A DNA stretch of 64,000 nt from Druceiella hillmani (Eukaryota > Arthropoda > Insecta > Lepidoptera > Hepialidae): assembly GCA_039881145.1 (NCBI GenBank), contig JAYKKI010000003.1, positions 9,197,501 through 9,261,500 on the forward strand. Reading direction: 5' to 3'. The notes below the pieces were generated by a model, which was not told the DNA's origin, made no database searches, and saw only the letters and a list, made by a program, of their open reading frames with translations. The position numbers and the translations under genes were made by a program. Positions 11,400-24,292 of this stretch are shown here, piece after piece (positions within the stretch are counted from its first letter, which is position 1; each line of letters begins with the position of its first letter).

Positions 11400-13700
11400 G
11401 AATGATTACTGAAGCCAAACGTATTCCTATTCCCGTATTTGATGGCAAAGGAGGTGAGCGTAATCTGCAGGTTTTACTAAAATAGTAGAATATTTGTTAG
11501 CCGATATAAAGCTAGACAAAAAAATAAAAAATAAGACCATAAGTTAAAAATTAGCCAAAGAATGGACGATATAAGACGGGAGCAGGGAATTAATATGGAA
11601 AAATATGAAAGAAGTATTAACTAAACGTTTTGGGAATTTTTAAGATTCGATTTGAAAATCTCACCTAAGAGATCCAATATTTGAAATTCAAATAAGTAAC
11701 TATAGATAAGTATAATAGATAAGTAACTTTCATACACGTATTATTAAACAGCATCATAATACAAAGTGAATTAATTATTATCAGAATCAAATTGATTATG
11801 GAGCCTTTAAACAAAAAAAATTATTAAAACATACACCATCGAAATTTTACAATACCTTTAGAATACAAGATTATAACATAGCGTGTGAGCGCGCTAGATA
11901 ACCAGATTGCGACGGTTATAGAATAGTTAAAAAACAAAATCGAACTCATAACCGTCTTCCAAATATACAGTATAATCTAAAGGCGAATGTACCAAGTAAA
12001 GTACCATAGCACCAATAACAAAGTAAGTTCATACCGCTTTATCCATTTAAACTTAAAATTAACCCCAATTAATCCCATAAGATTTATTAAAATGTACCAC
12101 CGCGACAAAGCCATACTTATCCACCGTCACATTTCTCTCAAAAATCAAGACAAGCTCAACAAAATATGGACTGAACATGCGCACCGCGCCATTCCAAAGA
12201 ATATTTAAGATAGAAATGGAAGACCCTGAAAAACAACACTTTATGAAATTTTGTGTTTAAATGTACAAACACTAACAAAAACAAAGAACGAAAATCATAA
12301 CGAACTCCATAACGTGGGACACCCATGTAATAATGAGGACCTTACCAATAGTAAACATTTAAAATTTTCAATTGGACATTCAATTAACCGATGATAGACG
12401 AATGGTAATAGACATAGGAAACGTTATATCATTTATACAACCAAAGTTATTTAAACATCACATGAACGAAGGAGTAGCCGTTTGCTCTAACGGAAACTTT
12501 TTAGTCCAAACCGCGCCCAGACATGAATGGAAAACAACTCTACCACCATTTGACAATGTTTTTAGAACTAACTCTATACCACTGAAGTTTTATATGTTTG
12601 ACTTCTCAGACAAGTACAACTACCTACTGGATTGGGACGCTATGTGTAAATTGAATTTAACAATCAGTTCACGGCTAAATATACTTTTAAAGTTTGATGA
12701 TTACCTGATCCCTACGTATCATATAAGACATAACATTTTAACATTAAACAATGTGTTAAATCAACATAATAACATATTCGCCGAAACCGTGCACGAAACG
12801 AGTTTTGATAAAATAAAGCAACACATCACGTTTTTGAAATGTGATCCAATTTACCAGAGACCATATCAATGTCCGCAATCGCAGAGGGTCAAAATCTTGA
12901 AACAGACAAAAGAAATGTTACAAAACGGAATAATACCATTAGGTTCATTCTGGTCGATTCCTATACATTTAGTTGCAAAACATGTGGAAGAGGAACAACC
13001 CTTTAAATGGCATGTAGTAATCGATTATAGAAAATTAAAAAATTAAAAACAAACAAACACGGGACGATAAACCCCATTACCAAATACTGAAGACATACTC
13101 TCAAAGTTAAACAGCTCAAAGTATTTTACTACTTTAGATTTAACCGCCATATACCATCAAATAAAAATACACCCAGGTAGTATTGAATTAACTGCATTTA
13201 CAACCCCTAACAAATATGACGAACATAAAATTTGGCTATTTTCCAAAGAATAGTGAATAACTTTTTCAGACCTTATTTAGAAGCTGGCCATTGTTTAGTG
13301 TACCTAGACGATAACTAGACCATAATAAATGCCTAAAAGCTGTACTAAAAACATTAGACCAGTAAAATTTGAAAGTTATTAGATCTAATTGCAAATTCCT
13401 CCAAACTTTTGTAAAATTTTTACAAAAGTTTTCGAACTTTTTAATAAATAGTGTTGGTTCCCCTTTCATCAACCTAGAAATCTACTTAAAAATATAAATA
13501 CCATATTTAATGGATTAAAATCAATATTTTATTAATTTTAATTTCAATTCGATTCGACACATCATTTTGAAAACAACCGCACACGCCCTTCAACCTACTG
13601 AGAGGAAAATCTGCCTTTGCTTTCTAATATTAACACATTATTAAATATAGCAATGGGAAAAGAAAACTAATGGGAAAGATCATACCCTTACGACGACGAT
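11400..13700 (+). mobile_element. Ty3/gypsy-type LTR retrotransposon relic (gag-pol), heavily decayed
   Basis: Remnants read in order on the plus strand. A gag-like start at about 11,402 (residues RIPIPVFDGKGGER) is followed by many stops and frameshifts. Then comes a long pol frame with aspartic protease and the start of reverse transcriptase, then further RT blocks in shifted frames up to the YLDD motif near 13,300. RNase H and integrase are not recognisable; a weak tail of possible pol sequence reaches about 13,700. I could not find matching LTRs or a primer binding site, so the ends are approximate. A purine-rich stretch near 13,850 (AAGTTCGGGGGTG) might be the old polypurine tract. The element is clearly inactive. 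Confidence 0.8.
12363..13450 (+). pseudogene. Gypsy pol remnant: aspartic protease and reverse transcriptase
   Basis: The intact part ends with TAA at 13,046 and has no ATG near its start. The retropepsin region comes first: the catalytic D-T/S-G triplet reads D-I-G (residues 14-16 counting from the TTG at 12,372), so protease activity would be lost. A YNYLLDWDA segment follows, then the RT start (QRVKILKQTKEML, FWSIPIHLV, WHVVIDYRKL). After a frameshift the RT continues from 13,074 (PLPNTEDILSKL, YFTTLDLTAIYHQIKIHPG, TAFTTPN). The YLDD catalytic motif is at 13,301-13,312, followed at once by a stop. Residue order and spacing match Ty3/gypsy RT. Part of the palm domain between TTPN and YLDD appears deleted. 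Confidence 0.85.
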
Positions 13701-14518
13701 GAACTAGATTTATTCAACTTTTTATGAACAAGATAACACAAAAACATGCAAGAAAATTGCTGAACTGGACGATATAAAACTATTTAAATACTTGTAATGA
13801 GAAACTGGACTATTACTTATATGATTTTTTTTTTACTTTGACGAAGCAAAGTTCGGGGGTGAAAGTACAGAAATGAATTTGCAATAAAAACGTATGATGA
13901 GTATTTATTTACAATAAATATCGAATTATTATAAAGTATTCATTACATATATAGTAGTTTGTTTTTGCAACAAAACCGTTAGAGGCAAAATCGCGCGAAA
14001 TTAATAACGACGGTAACCGCAAAGGAAAGGTCCAAGAAATTGTTTTTTTTTGTAAACTTTTCAGCTTACGTATATTAACCTAAATTGTATTTCAGAAACC
14101 TTGTAAGTCGTTAGGATTAATGTTACGTGGAGAGTCATAAAATCGTTAAAATTATTTTTTATTAAATACTGTTTCGATTAAATGACAGAAGTTATTAGTA
14201 TAAAGTAAGAAGTATGAATATAATTTGCTTTAATTGAAATAAAATAAATGGTGTATTATTAGACACTCTTAATTAATAAGATAGACACTTTCATGTTAAA
14301 TATCTTCTAGCTATTCAGAGCCACATTCCATTAATATTCGTATACCATTGCTAGAATAAGAATGAAATTCTCGCCAGTGCTTTCAAAATTATCATTCCTA
14401 CTTTGTTAGATCTATTTCGTATTCGCAAATTGGAAAACGCTGTTTTTCCTTATAAGAGTCGAGAAGATCCGACATTCCAGAAAATATAAAATCTTTTACA
14501 ACTTAAACTCACGGGAAG
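13701..14518. other. AT-rich noncoding DNA
   Basis: May include unrecognised 3' remains of the gypsy relic. No ORF or RNA gene is visible. Confidence 0.5.
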
Positions 14519-14815
14519 TTGTCACTTACAATATGTTTGTTAGTCATTGTACAAGACATCACAATCGAATCAAAACTTTTCAGTCAGAATGAAATATCGG
14601 CGATGTATTTAAGGCAACAATGTGAAGGATCTATAGAAGATATTTCGCCACTGTCACATGTCACTAGCAGGAAGCTGGAAGGTGAGGAAGGTTTTCCTTA
14701 TTTCCCATCGTTTTCAGGTGTTCAGTGCGGAAACATTAACGACTTTTATATCGACTTATCGAAAGAACCATTACTTGTAACGCAGATTTTTTTCAATTTG
14801 CGTGGAGAGTAACGG
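14519..14815 (+). CDS. Unidentified exon-like open frame
   Basis: A 97-codon frame opens at a TTG and ends with TAA at about 14,810-14,812. Its composition is less AT-biased than the flanks. A pyrimidine-rich CTTTTCAG lies at about 14,576-14,583, and GAGAGTAAC near 14,805 could be a donor, so the section of about 220 bases between them could be an internal exon. Visible residues include QQCEGSIEDISPLSHVTSRK and a second Cys (VQCGN), with an acidic glycine-rich middle. I recognise no domain. It may equally be a chance frame or a mobile-element fragment. Confidence 0.25.
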
Positions 14816-16234
14816 AAAATGTGGCTTTAATAGCATTTTGATTGGTACTGGTTTATTTTTAATTTCGGAGCCAGAAGCCTTCTTTTAAATGATACTATAT
14901 TTTTATATTCAAAACTCTAAAACTATGAAAGTTTTGATGTTTTGAATATTAAACCTATTTTGATCGTTAGTATATTGCTAAAGGTATTCTTGAAACTTGT
15001 AACTCTCTTAATTCTAAATTTTTTTTAAAGCATATACCTATATATTGAAATGTATTATTATCTGCGATAAAACTATAATAAATTAAAGTTAGTTATCCCT
15101 GATATTTTTTTTAATATCATGAAGCTAATTTAAATAAAAAAAGTGATTTCAAAAGACGTGATGAAAATATTTAATTAGCTCTGTGACAAATGGATGTGAC
15201 TCGTAGTCACTCCTAAACTACTTTTTATTATTTGGTCTCCTCATGTATTAGCTTACAAAGAAAAATAAATTTCATTTGATTCTCTAGAAAATTAGTAAAA
15301 TTTATAGTATATATGAAAAATTGGTTTTCGTCAAAATTCTTTCATTTCATTTCTATTTTTCAATCAAAACTACTTATATATTTCTCCTCGCCAATAATCA
15401 CGATTTTTAGTTTGACATTTAATATCAAGCCTCACATCAATAAGAAAATTACACCCATCTATATGCTCATGTATATTAGAAATACGAAATAGTATTTGTT
15501 AGTGTGTTTCCCATTCACGCCTAACTACTTAATCTATCTACGTGAATTTTTGTAAGTATTATTAAAAAACCTGTCAAGCACAAATGGAAACTACACTTCG
15601 AAGTTTTCTTAGACATTTAGGCTTTTATAAACATTTAAATGTAAGTAGTATTCTACTTAAATATTTGTGAGTGTTAATATTTCAAAGATTAAATACGAGT
15701 AATATTACCTACCACGTATTTGAAAGTTATTAAAACATAGCGTATATTTAAAAAATGATGCCATCTAGAATTATTCCTATTGTTTTCCTACGACCTATGC
15801 AATTACTTCTAAGAACCTTATTTTTTTCATAATTTAGTTTCAATAGTCTCGGATAAAAAGGGATGCTGATGTACATTTTTTATTATGTTTAAGTATAATA
15901 CACTTAAAATAAATATCTAACACTCAATTGTTTTGAAAATATTTTTGAGACCCTTTCAACCGATACCCCACACACTATATATGAAATTTAAAAAAAATCC
16001 GGTTTATTTCATTTGCCAACACCTCCTTTCTGAAATTTAGATATATGTGTGAATTAATATGTTTTAGAACTTTGATAAATTTAAAAATTCAAAGCCACGC
16101 TGTAACTCACAAAAATTATTGTGACAGACACGTAAGTGAATTCTTAAGCTTTCCATTTGTCCTAAACTGTGGGATAAGATCGTAAAAAATATTTCGTAGA
16201 CATATTTATGTAGTAAATGGTTGCTATGTTCCAA
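14816..16234. other. AT-rich noncoding DNA
   Basis: I see no gene, RNA gene or repeat family here. Confidence 0.55.
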
Positions 16235-16702
16235 CAAATTTTCTACATGTTATAACAATAAGTGAACTATTATTAACTAGCTACTAGGCATTACTGGTTA
16301 ATAAAACACCACAGAACAGGTGTTTACATTGATAAGTTCAGTAAGATGAACATTTTAAACTACGATATAAAATACTTAGCCATTATTTCTAAATAAACGT
16401 ATTATACCGTTACAAGTGCTTACTTAAACATTCAAATTATTTTTCATATTAACGGTGGGTATGCCGTATTCACATAATTTTACTTACAACTCCTAAAAAA
16501 ACCGAAGAGACAAAATTTTTAATTCTGTTTTCTATTTAATTGATTATTTTAAACGATAGAGAAGTACAGTAATCGAAAATCCTGAGTGCTTGAATATTTT
16601 CCAATCTTATCCTGCAAGCCAACATCAGCAGTCCAAGTAAACCGAATTCACTGATTGGATAAAGCGGCCAAAATATAACAACCCATATACGTCACACTGG
16701 TT
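16235..16702 (+). repeat. Direct repeat, copy 1
   Basis: This block of about 470 bases matches copy 2 at 17,612-18,128 in the same orientation, with roughly 80-85% identity by eye. Shared landmarks are TTTACATTGATAAGTTC, TATGCCGTATTCACA, TTTAAACGATAGAGAAGTAC and CCATATACGTCAC. It has no coding potential. It could be a diverged pair of LTRs, two copies of a nonautonomous element, or an old segmental duplication. Confidence 0.85.
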
Positions 16703-16739
16703 TTCTAATGTATTTTTCGATCCAATGAGTTATAAATGA

Positions 16740-16990
16740 GTTCGGCCACCGACACATAAACCTTCGCGTAACCGTCCGTCCCCAAGGGATCATCAACGGA
16801 GGTTTCGCCCGGTTATTGATGCCGAGGTCGATATAACCGTGATTACAGCCGGTTATCTTGGCCGATCCTTTACTTGACAGATTTTATTGGTTGAAGCCAA
16901 ATAAACTAGGTGTCATTTTGTCGAATGTGACAGTTTATTAAATCGCACCTAAGATACAGAAACGAGAGGCTGAAGAAGGCGCGGATTATA
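16740..16990. promoter_or_regulatory. CpG-richer island between the two direct repeats
   Basis: Contrasts sharply with its surroundings in GC content. It includes GGTTATTGATG, two close copies of a CCGGTTAT-type phrase and GACAGTTTATTAAATCGC, which resembles a phrase near 10,920. There is no long ORF. A 22-base segment at 16,784-16,805 recurs in inverted orientation just after copy 2 of the direct repeat. It may be a regulatory element or the GC-rich body of a duplicated mobile element. Confidence 0.3.
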
Positions 16991-17611
16991 CTTCGAGAGA
17001 CATATGTAAAAATTAAATCTACGGAATCCTGAAATATGACGTTCCTATAACGTTTTCCTTCAGGAAATTGTATGAATTTACTGTTCTTGTTGTAAATGTA
17101 AGTCGTAACGACTGTTTAACGATAAAAGGAGGAAGCAATGTCTGTAATTGCACCAAATGAATCCTTAGTCTCAAATATTTTTGCCGTAAATAGATAATAA
17201 ATATCCGAAAAAGCTAATATGAATAGTTTTAGTATTTAAGATTAATTCTTTGGTCACTCTTTATAATTAACTTTATATAATTTGGAAAATTATAATAATT
17301 TTAAACTCTCTTTTCAAAATAATAAAACATAGCCATTTCTCAAGAAGTAAACAAAATAAATGGTAATTAGTTCTAGAATTACATTATTAGTTACGAGTTA
17401 ACTTTAGTCGAAATTGTATTTAAATACTTGTAAATAAAATTAAAGTTTTCTTTCATATATCTTAGTGAAATTGGTCCAACTTGATTTTATATTTACTGCA
17501 TGGTTTTTTCACTTTTAACTAGCAAATTGGATAATGAATGTTCAAAGAAAGACTGTAAATAGAATATAAAAATTAATCAATTTTCAATTGATATTACCAT
17601 TCACAGTGAAA

Positions 17612-18128
17612 AAAAATTTACTACATTTTATAACAACAAGTAAGCAAGCTACTAGCATCACTGCTTAATAAAACACCATAAAAACATGTTTACATTGATA
17701 AGTTCCGTAAGAGGAACATTTTAAACTATGATATAAAATCCTTAGCGACTGTCTCTAAATAAACATGTTATACCGTAACAAGTGTATACTTAAATATTCA
17801 AGTTATTTTTCATATTAATGGTAGGACAATACATAATGGTAATCTATTTAAACTCAGCAATGTAAAAAGAACCTAAAATACAATTCGTATGCCGTATTCA
17901 CAGAATTTTACTTACGCCATCTAAAAAACCCAAGGAGACAAAATGTTTAATTCTGTTTTTTATTTTGTTTATTATTTTAAACGATAGAGAAGTACAGAAA
18001 ACTAAAACCCTGAGTGCTTAAATAATTTCCGGCCTTATCCTGGAAGCCTACATCAGCGGTCCAAATAAACCGAATTCAATGATTTGATAAAGCGTGAAAA
18101 GTGTAACAATCCATATACGTCACCCTGG
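17612..18128 (+). repeat. Direct repeat, copy 2
   Basis: Second copy of the repeat at 16,235-16,702. It differs by point changes and by an insertion of about 70 bases at roughly 17,822-17,885 that copy 1 lacks. The copies start about 1,377 bases apart. Confidence 0.85.
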
Positions 18129-18150
18129 AAACCTCTGTTGGTGATCCCTT
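18129..18150 (-). repeat. Inverted fragment of the 16.8-kb island
   Basis: This 22-mer is the reverse complement of 16,784-16,805 with two mismatches. It directly abuts the end of direct-repeat copy 2, so the duplication was followed or accompanied by an inversion and deletion. Confidence 0.7.
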
Positions 18151-18259
18151 CAGTAATTTCAAAATCGGAACCATTTATAACGGGACAAGTACATGGAAAT
18201 TTACAATGAAAAGTAAATTAATTATAATTTATTTATTTTATTGTACCTAATTGCTACAC

Positions 18260-18418
18260 ATGGCGGACTTATTGCCACGAAAGCCATCTCTTATAGCCAA
18301 CTATAACACCAGTCCAGCCCCGCTCGACGAACGTCCTCGAATCCAGGTCCCCGCGGTGCATCGCGTCATAAAAAGCCGTATGCTTTGTGAACGACGCATC
18401 ACAACGACAACAATTTAA
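18260..18418 (+). CDS. 52-codon ORF in a CpG-rich island; exon or regulatory DNA
   Basis: ATG at 18,260, TAA at 18,416-18,418, no internal stop. The block is markedly GC-rich for this window. The predicted peptide starts MADLLPRKPSLIANYNTSPA and is basic at its end; no family is recognised. ATGGC and GCCAT occur within 30 bases of each other (Pho/YY1-type cores), and GCGTCATAAAA resembles an AbdB-class homeodomain site (TTTATGAC). The composition can fit a short exon or a conserved regulatory element; sequence alone does not decide. Confidence 0.25.
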   Translation: MADLLPRKPSLIANYNTSPAPLDERPRIQVPAVHRVIKSRMLCERRITTTTI

Positions 18419-18419
18419 A

Positions 18420-21400
18420 AAAAAAAATTATTAAGACTAATAGAGAACTAGCAGCAATAAACTAGTTTTCTTTAGTCTTTATTATGATTTGTAATATATT
18501 AACCTTTTCTAATTGAATTAAGTTGTTCTACCCCACAACAAAATACTTTATGTTGATCCCGTCAATTATTTTTTAAGACAGATCACTCTTGAGGTCCATG
18601 GTAATTAGCAATACGAAACAGAAAAGAAAAAATATTTATGTCCCATTTTAGTATAACTAGTTCTCTCGCGTAACAGAACTACTATTCACTCTATCATATA
18701 ATAGAATACGCCATGACGCTGTGGTCAGTTAGAGTCAAGAGAGGTTGCCCTTGAGATTTATTGTAATTAGCAACACGCAATATGCATTAAGTCTTGTGCA
18801 TGCCAGTATCTCGCAAGGGAATTAACCTAAATAGGTCTCAGATGTGTAGTGTACCTTGAATATGTGATTTCAAACAAATTATAAACTATATTTAAAAGTG
18901 TTAACGTGTTACCTCTTCGAAACAAAGTGACAAACAAGTTTGCAGGTATTTGCATATGTAGTCTTTGATTTTGGTTAGGTTATTTAAAGCTCTGTCATCT
19001 TCTGTAAATAGAAAATTTTAGCTAACGACATTTTGGTCACTAAAATTGAATTATAATATTAATTTTATTTCAAAAAGTTATGTGATAATATTTATCAGAT
19101 AGGTAACTAATTAATTTACCATTTTATTTCATAAAGTTAGGTTAATTTTATAGGAGGTAGAATATTTCAAATTATTCCCTAAAACCCCGAATTGTTTTTT
19201 TCTCTTGCACTATCAAATCATGAGAATAGCTATGCCAAATAAAGTAAACTTAATTTATGATCTTTACAGATAAAGCTCTTTAATTTTTTGCAAGTAATGT
19301 AGCTTTTTCCTTTTTCTACATACTGTAAATTAAAGATTAGATAAAGATAATCTGAGTGATCAAAATGTCTTACTTTTAATCTCCGGAACCAATGCTTCAC
19401 TGTGTCCTATGAGTGTATACTTTTGTCTATAATTATACAAATATTACACGTTACACAGTTGGCTTTTCGTCCTAAACCGAGATGCAAAAGCACTCTAAAT
19501 TCCCTTTATGAAATTCCATATTTCGTTCAAAAATTGTTCATGATAGTCGAGAAATTGCTAAAAAAAATTCAAGCGACTCGATAATATTAAATTATTCTCT
19601 CAACAGAATTTATATTTTATAACTAAAATATTTATTTTAATTTAAAAAATATGACTTAAATAAAAATAAAATGATATCTAGAAAGTAGTCAAAAGATCCG
19701 TAGAAATAAAAAACGCAGATGAAATCACAGGAAAGATTTATATAAAAATAGAGATATATACTGTTCTGACATCGTCAGAGAACTGCACGTTAGTATTCAG
19801 GATATGATATGGTAAGAAACAATATAATATTAATGTATTCTTAATTACCAGCTCAATATATTGGAAAATAAGATGTTTTGAAATAAAAGTACTCAGAAAG
19901 AGATAGTAAAGTTTTAAACGGTATGAAATAAGAAAACATTTCGAAGTTGAAAGTAGAAGTAAATGAAATTGTATTTTTGTAAGAGACTGACAAATACGAT
20001 AATCCGGTTAGTATTTAAAAAAAAATCACAACTGTCTGTCAATAGGGGATTTCCAATTTTTACCAGCATCACTTATTATAGTATAGTCGATTGAAATAAT
20101 ATGTAGGGACAATTTAATTCCATTAATAATATGTCCCATCAATTAGGAGAATTGCACAATACATTCACATTATAGCTGATAGCGTCCGCATTGGAGTATA
20201 TTCGTCATCTCATTGACGTTTAAATACATTTGAAGAATTTAGAACAGATATCACCATATGATATTGCCAGGTATTGATGTATGTATATATATATTCACAT
20301 GTTAATATGTATCTTTCATTCTGGCAGTTACTATAATTTTCCTAATTGGTCTTTATGGTTTAAAATTTTTCATTGCCCAAAAATAAAATAAATCCAACCA
20401 ATTTCGAGACAGATGTAACTACGTAATTTTCATCTATGATTAAAATAATAATTTCTTAACAATTTTTAGTGAAAGGTAATTGGCTTCTTAATTCAATATA
20501 ATAAATTCTTAAAAAATTATGACCAAAATTTTCTGACTTGACTTTTTTTGTTTTTGGCCATTTTTTTTAACCATTTTAATTATTATTTTACAAAATTTAA
20601 TTAGTTATAAAGTTTTTACCTTTTATTATTAAAATCTGCGGTCAAAGTTCCATATTGCTATAAGATCGAACGACAGGGATCAATGACAGATTAGCGGATT
20701 GATAATGACATCTTGATATAAGTATTGCCACCTTTATTTTAAATTTTATAAAGAACGTATAAGTTTTGCGATTTTTCATATTATCAAAAAGAAAAATGTA
20801 GAATTGTTTGGATATGTTAAATATCTCACTAAATATATCAGAAATTCTTCAATTAATGTAATACTGCAAATGCAATTGGGGAGTTAATTTGCCCGCACAG
20901 GACTATTTCTTTTATTATTATTAAACTATCACACATTTGGTTCTGTTTTAGTCTCTGAGTAGAATATACTGGACCAAAGAATTAGAATGATGGCTTGTCA
21001 ATATTCTATAGGAATCTTTATTTAAATATATATCTAAAATAAGTTAAAATAGTTATTTTGGCCTTTAATAATTAATTAACATATTTTGTCTAAAAGACAT
21101 AAAAATAACTTTACACTTAAAATAAATTCCAGTAAAGTAATCAATGATCTTCTAAACACTAAATATTCTAACACAAACTAACTGAACGTAGATTAATAAT
21201 TTGCCATATAATAGCATAACCAAAAAAAAAATAACAAAATTTAAAAACAAAAATATCAACCATAGGAAAATTCAGCATTTATATGAATTCTGTTAGAACC
21301 AAGAATATTTTCAATGCCAGAAGAAAGTTTTAAATTAACTTTGAAACTCTTGATCAAACTTCGTTTACCGAGTTTCCTTCAACTACCGTATGGTGCAAAA

Positions 21401-24292
21401 TTCTAAATATGTCATATCTTCATTTCAATATAAAGATTGCCAAAAGGAATTTTCGGTATTCATATAATTGAAGAATTTGATTGTCTAGCTTCTTATTTAA
21501 ATTTCGACCCATATCATAATAGTTAAGTACATAAGTTTTCTAATATATTCTTCACAATTCCATAGGTCTGAAGATAAATTATTTTTCATGACTCCACTAA
21601 ATTAAATACATAATACTACATTAAAATATATTTTAATTTACACATATTTATATAAAAGCCAGATGTCGCCTTGCTGATGGAATAATATATGACTGCAAAC
21701 CGAGTTCAAATATTTAAAACTTATATGGACTGTTTACACTACAGCTACTAGCAGCCATAAAAAAAGAAACAAAGGTTTTTATTGCAGCGTAATTGGTCTT
21801 TATTGTTAGTAATATCATGTCTACTGTATTCCATTCTTCATATTTATCTAGACAGTAGATACCCTCAAGTGTTATCCTTGTGAACTATTGAATTTTTTTA
21901 TCATGTTTTCCGCACGAAATGGTTTTGTCGAATTAAATTTAAATAAAATTTGAGCGGCTAAAACTAACAAACTGTTGAACAATTCCAGAAATGTAATGAA
22001 GAAAGATATTTTTTAAAAATACTTCTTGTTGTATTTAATTTTAACGTTATATCCGAGAGTTGTTCAAAGTGAATTATTATATATTATTTTCTACTACAAT
22101 TGTATGATTTATTAATTTTGAAAAACGATTATTTATTATATTTTTTCCTAAACCATTGAATAGCGGTCACTTCAATGAGCATTTTTTATTATTTATAATG
22201 TTATATAAGGGAAACAATCATTTCTATTGCAGTGGTGCCATATTTTCAGCTAAGAAATTTATTTAATCTTTTATATAAACTACCGTTACACTTTTTGCAT
22301 TAAAATATGGTATATTAATATTGGTAATTTAAATCTGGTATATTGTAAGGATTTTGCGCTATGAAAGATATACAACCAATTTGTTTACAAAGTTAAAAAT
22401 AATATTATTAATATTGTTTAATTAATATTATTTAATAACAATATTTAACTGCTAAATGCTCATTATATTTTCCGAACTATTATCCCTAGCGATGTACAGA
22501 GTAAGATAGTCTAAAGGCATTTCGTAGAAAAACATAAAGTTATTTAAAAAAAGGACTGCGAATATAAGAACAATCTCATTATAGTTATATTGTATAACAT
22601 ATAGTATTTCATATTTATTATTAGGCATATATAAAATCTTTCGACCATATAATTTAATTATAAATATTTATAAGTTTAAATTTTTTTTATAGGTGCTGAA
22701 AAATCGGAAATCAAAACGAATAAAACCAAATAAACTATATTTGTACCGAAACGAATTAATTAGAATAATATTAATTGCAGTAGTGTATGCAGGCTACGAG
22801 GTAGCCCTCATATATTAATAAACTGTTAGTGATCGTTTTGACACATCTGAATTTTCCCTTAGAAAATTAGGGCAGAACCGTTGTGAATAAATTAAACACT
22901 TATAATCAAATTTCAATTTGTTACAATGACTTTCGTCATAATTGGTCACGACATGTTACGTTCCTACGAATAGAATAACCTAGAAACCGCCTGGAATTAA
23001 AAATGAACGCAGTGTGCCTTATGTCATGCGGTACTTGATATATTTAAAAAACATAATTACTTTGATGTACAATTTACATAACAGATATTTAAGTATATAC
23101 AATTGTTTACCTGATAGAGTAATTTATCAAAAGTACATACGTATATCATAAGAGTATAATTATGTATAAATATACGTTTTAATCAAATTTAACACGCAAA
23201 TTTTGGTCTAACCGGAATCAAATGACATAATACATGATTTATAGAGATATAAAATTATTGCCTCTATTAAAAGAAAAATGGAAAGTTTTCCGTATTATTA
23301 ACAGACACGAGTGAGGTTAAATTCCCTAAATATTAGAATAAATTCTTTATTACAAGATTTAAAATATACAATTTTTATGAGAATAATACGATGTACTCTC
23401 GTAACAAAACATTTTCTTGTATATTTAAAACTAAACTAGTAACTAGTTATTCAACGAAATTTTCAAAATTTGCTCTTCGCAGAAAAAAGGTTTAACAAAG
23501 TAAAGGAGAAACTTAATATAGAGGACAACCAGTCAAATCCGTTTTCGTACATGCCCTGGAAATATTCCAAGAAACATGTTAAAAAGGTCTTAATGTAGCC
23601 TCACTTTCATTTTGAAAAATAAAATAAGTATATGAGCATTGTTTGCAAAAAAATTATTAAAATATTAAATAATACATTTTTTATAATTCAGATCATAGAG
23701 AAAGTAATGACATAAATTAGGGATAATCTTTCCACCATAAAAAAAACTAGAAAATTTCATACGATCTAAGAAAATGTAACCGAAGTCTAAATACTGGTCA
23801 TCATTTTATATCTACAACGATTGATAAGAACTGGATGGAGGTCAAAAAGCTGAACGTTAACCTGATTTACGTTACGTGCAGAGAAGTGTATTGGATGTAT
23901 GCCGAAAATATATCAAACCAGAATTGATTTTAAATGTAGCGAGATGGAAAATCAATATCCAGCGAGCTGCTGACATGGATGAATGATTTGAATCTTTAAT
24001 ATTTTTTTTATTTTTTTAAAACAAAATAAAACTTCTACTTGTGAAATATTGCACATGACATGCCAATAGTACAAAATTGAGAATGAATGTTCATTGTTAA
24101 GTCGAGTTAATAGAATATTTCATGTATTTGTATTGTTCGTATATTAGAGATTCACAATTAAATCAAAACTGATGTAGTGATGTAGTATTATTTTTACTAT
24201 ATTTAAGTTCTTTAACGCGAACTAGGTTAAGATGGGCAATTAACAAATATATACGAAATAGGATGATTTACATACAACAGTAGCAAATATTT
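18420..24292. other. AT-rich noncoding DNA
   Basis: No gene, RNA gene or recognisable transposon. A modestly GC-richer patch at about 22,820-23,040 has several TGAC/GTCA and TAAT-type motifs and could be regulatory. A 60-codon frame at 19,402 looks like chance. Confidence 0.5.

Noticed and set aside
16235..18128. The direct repeats as LTRs of an intact retrotransposon
   Set aside because: The section between them has no gag or pol remnants, and no primer binding site or polypurine tract was seen.
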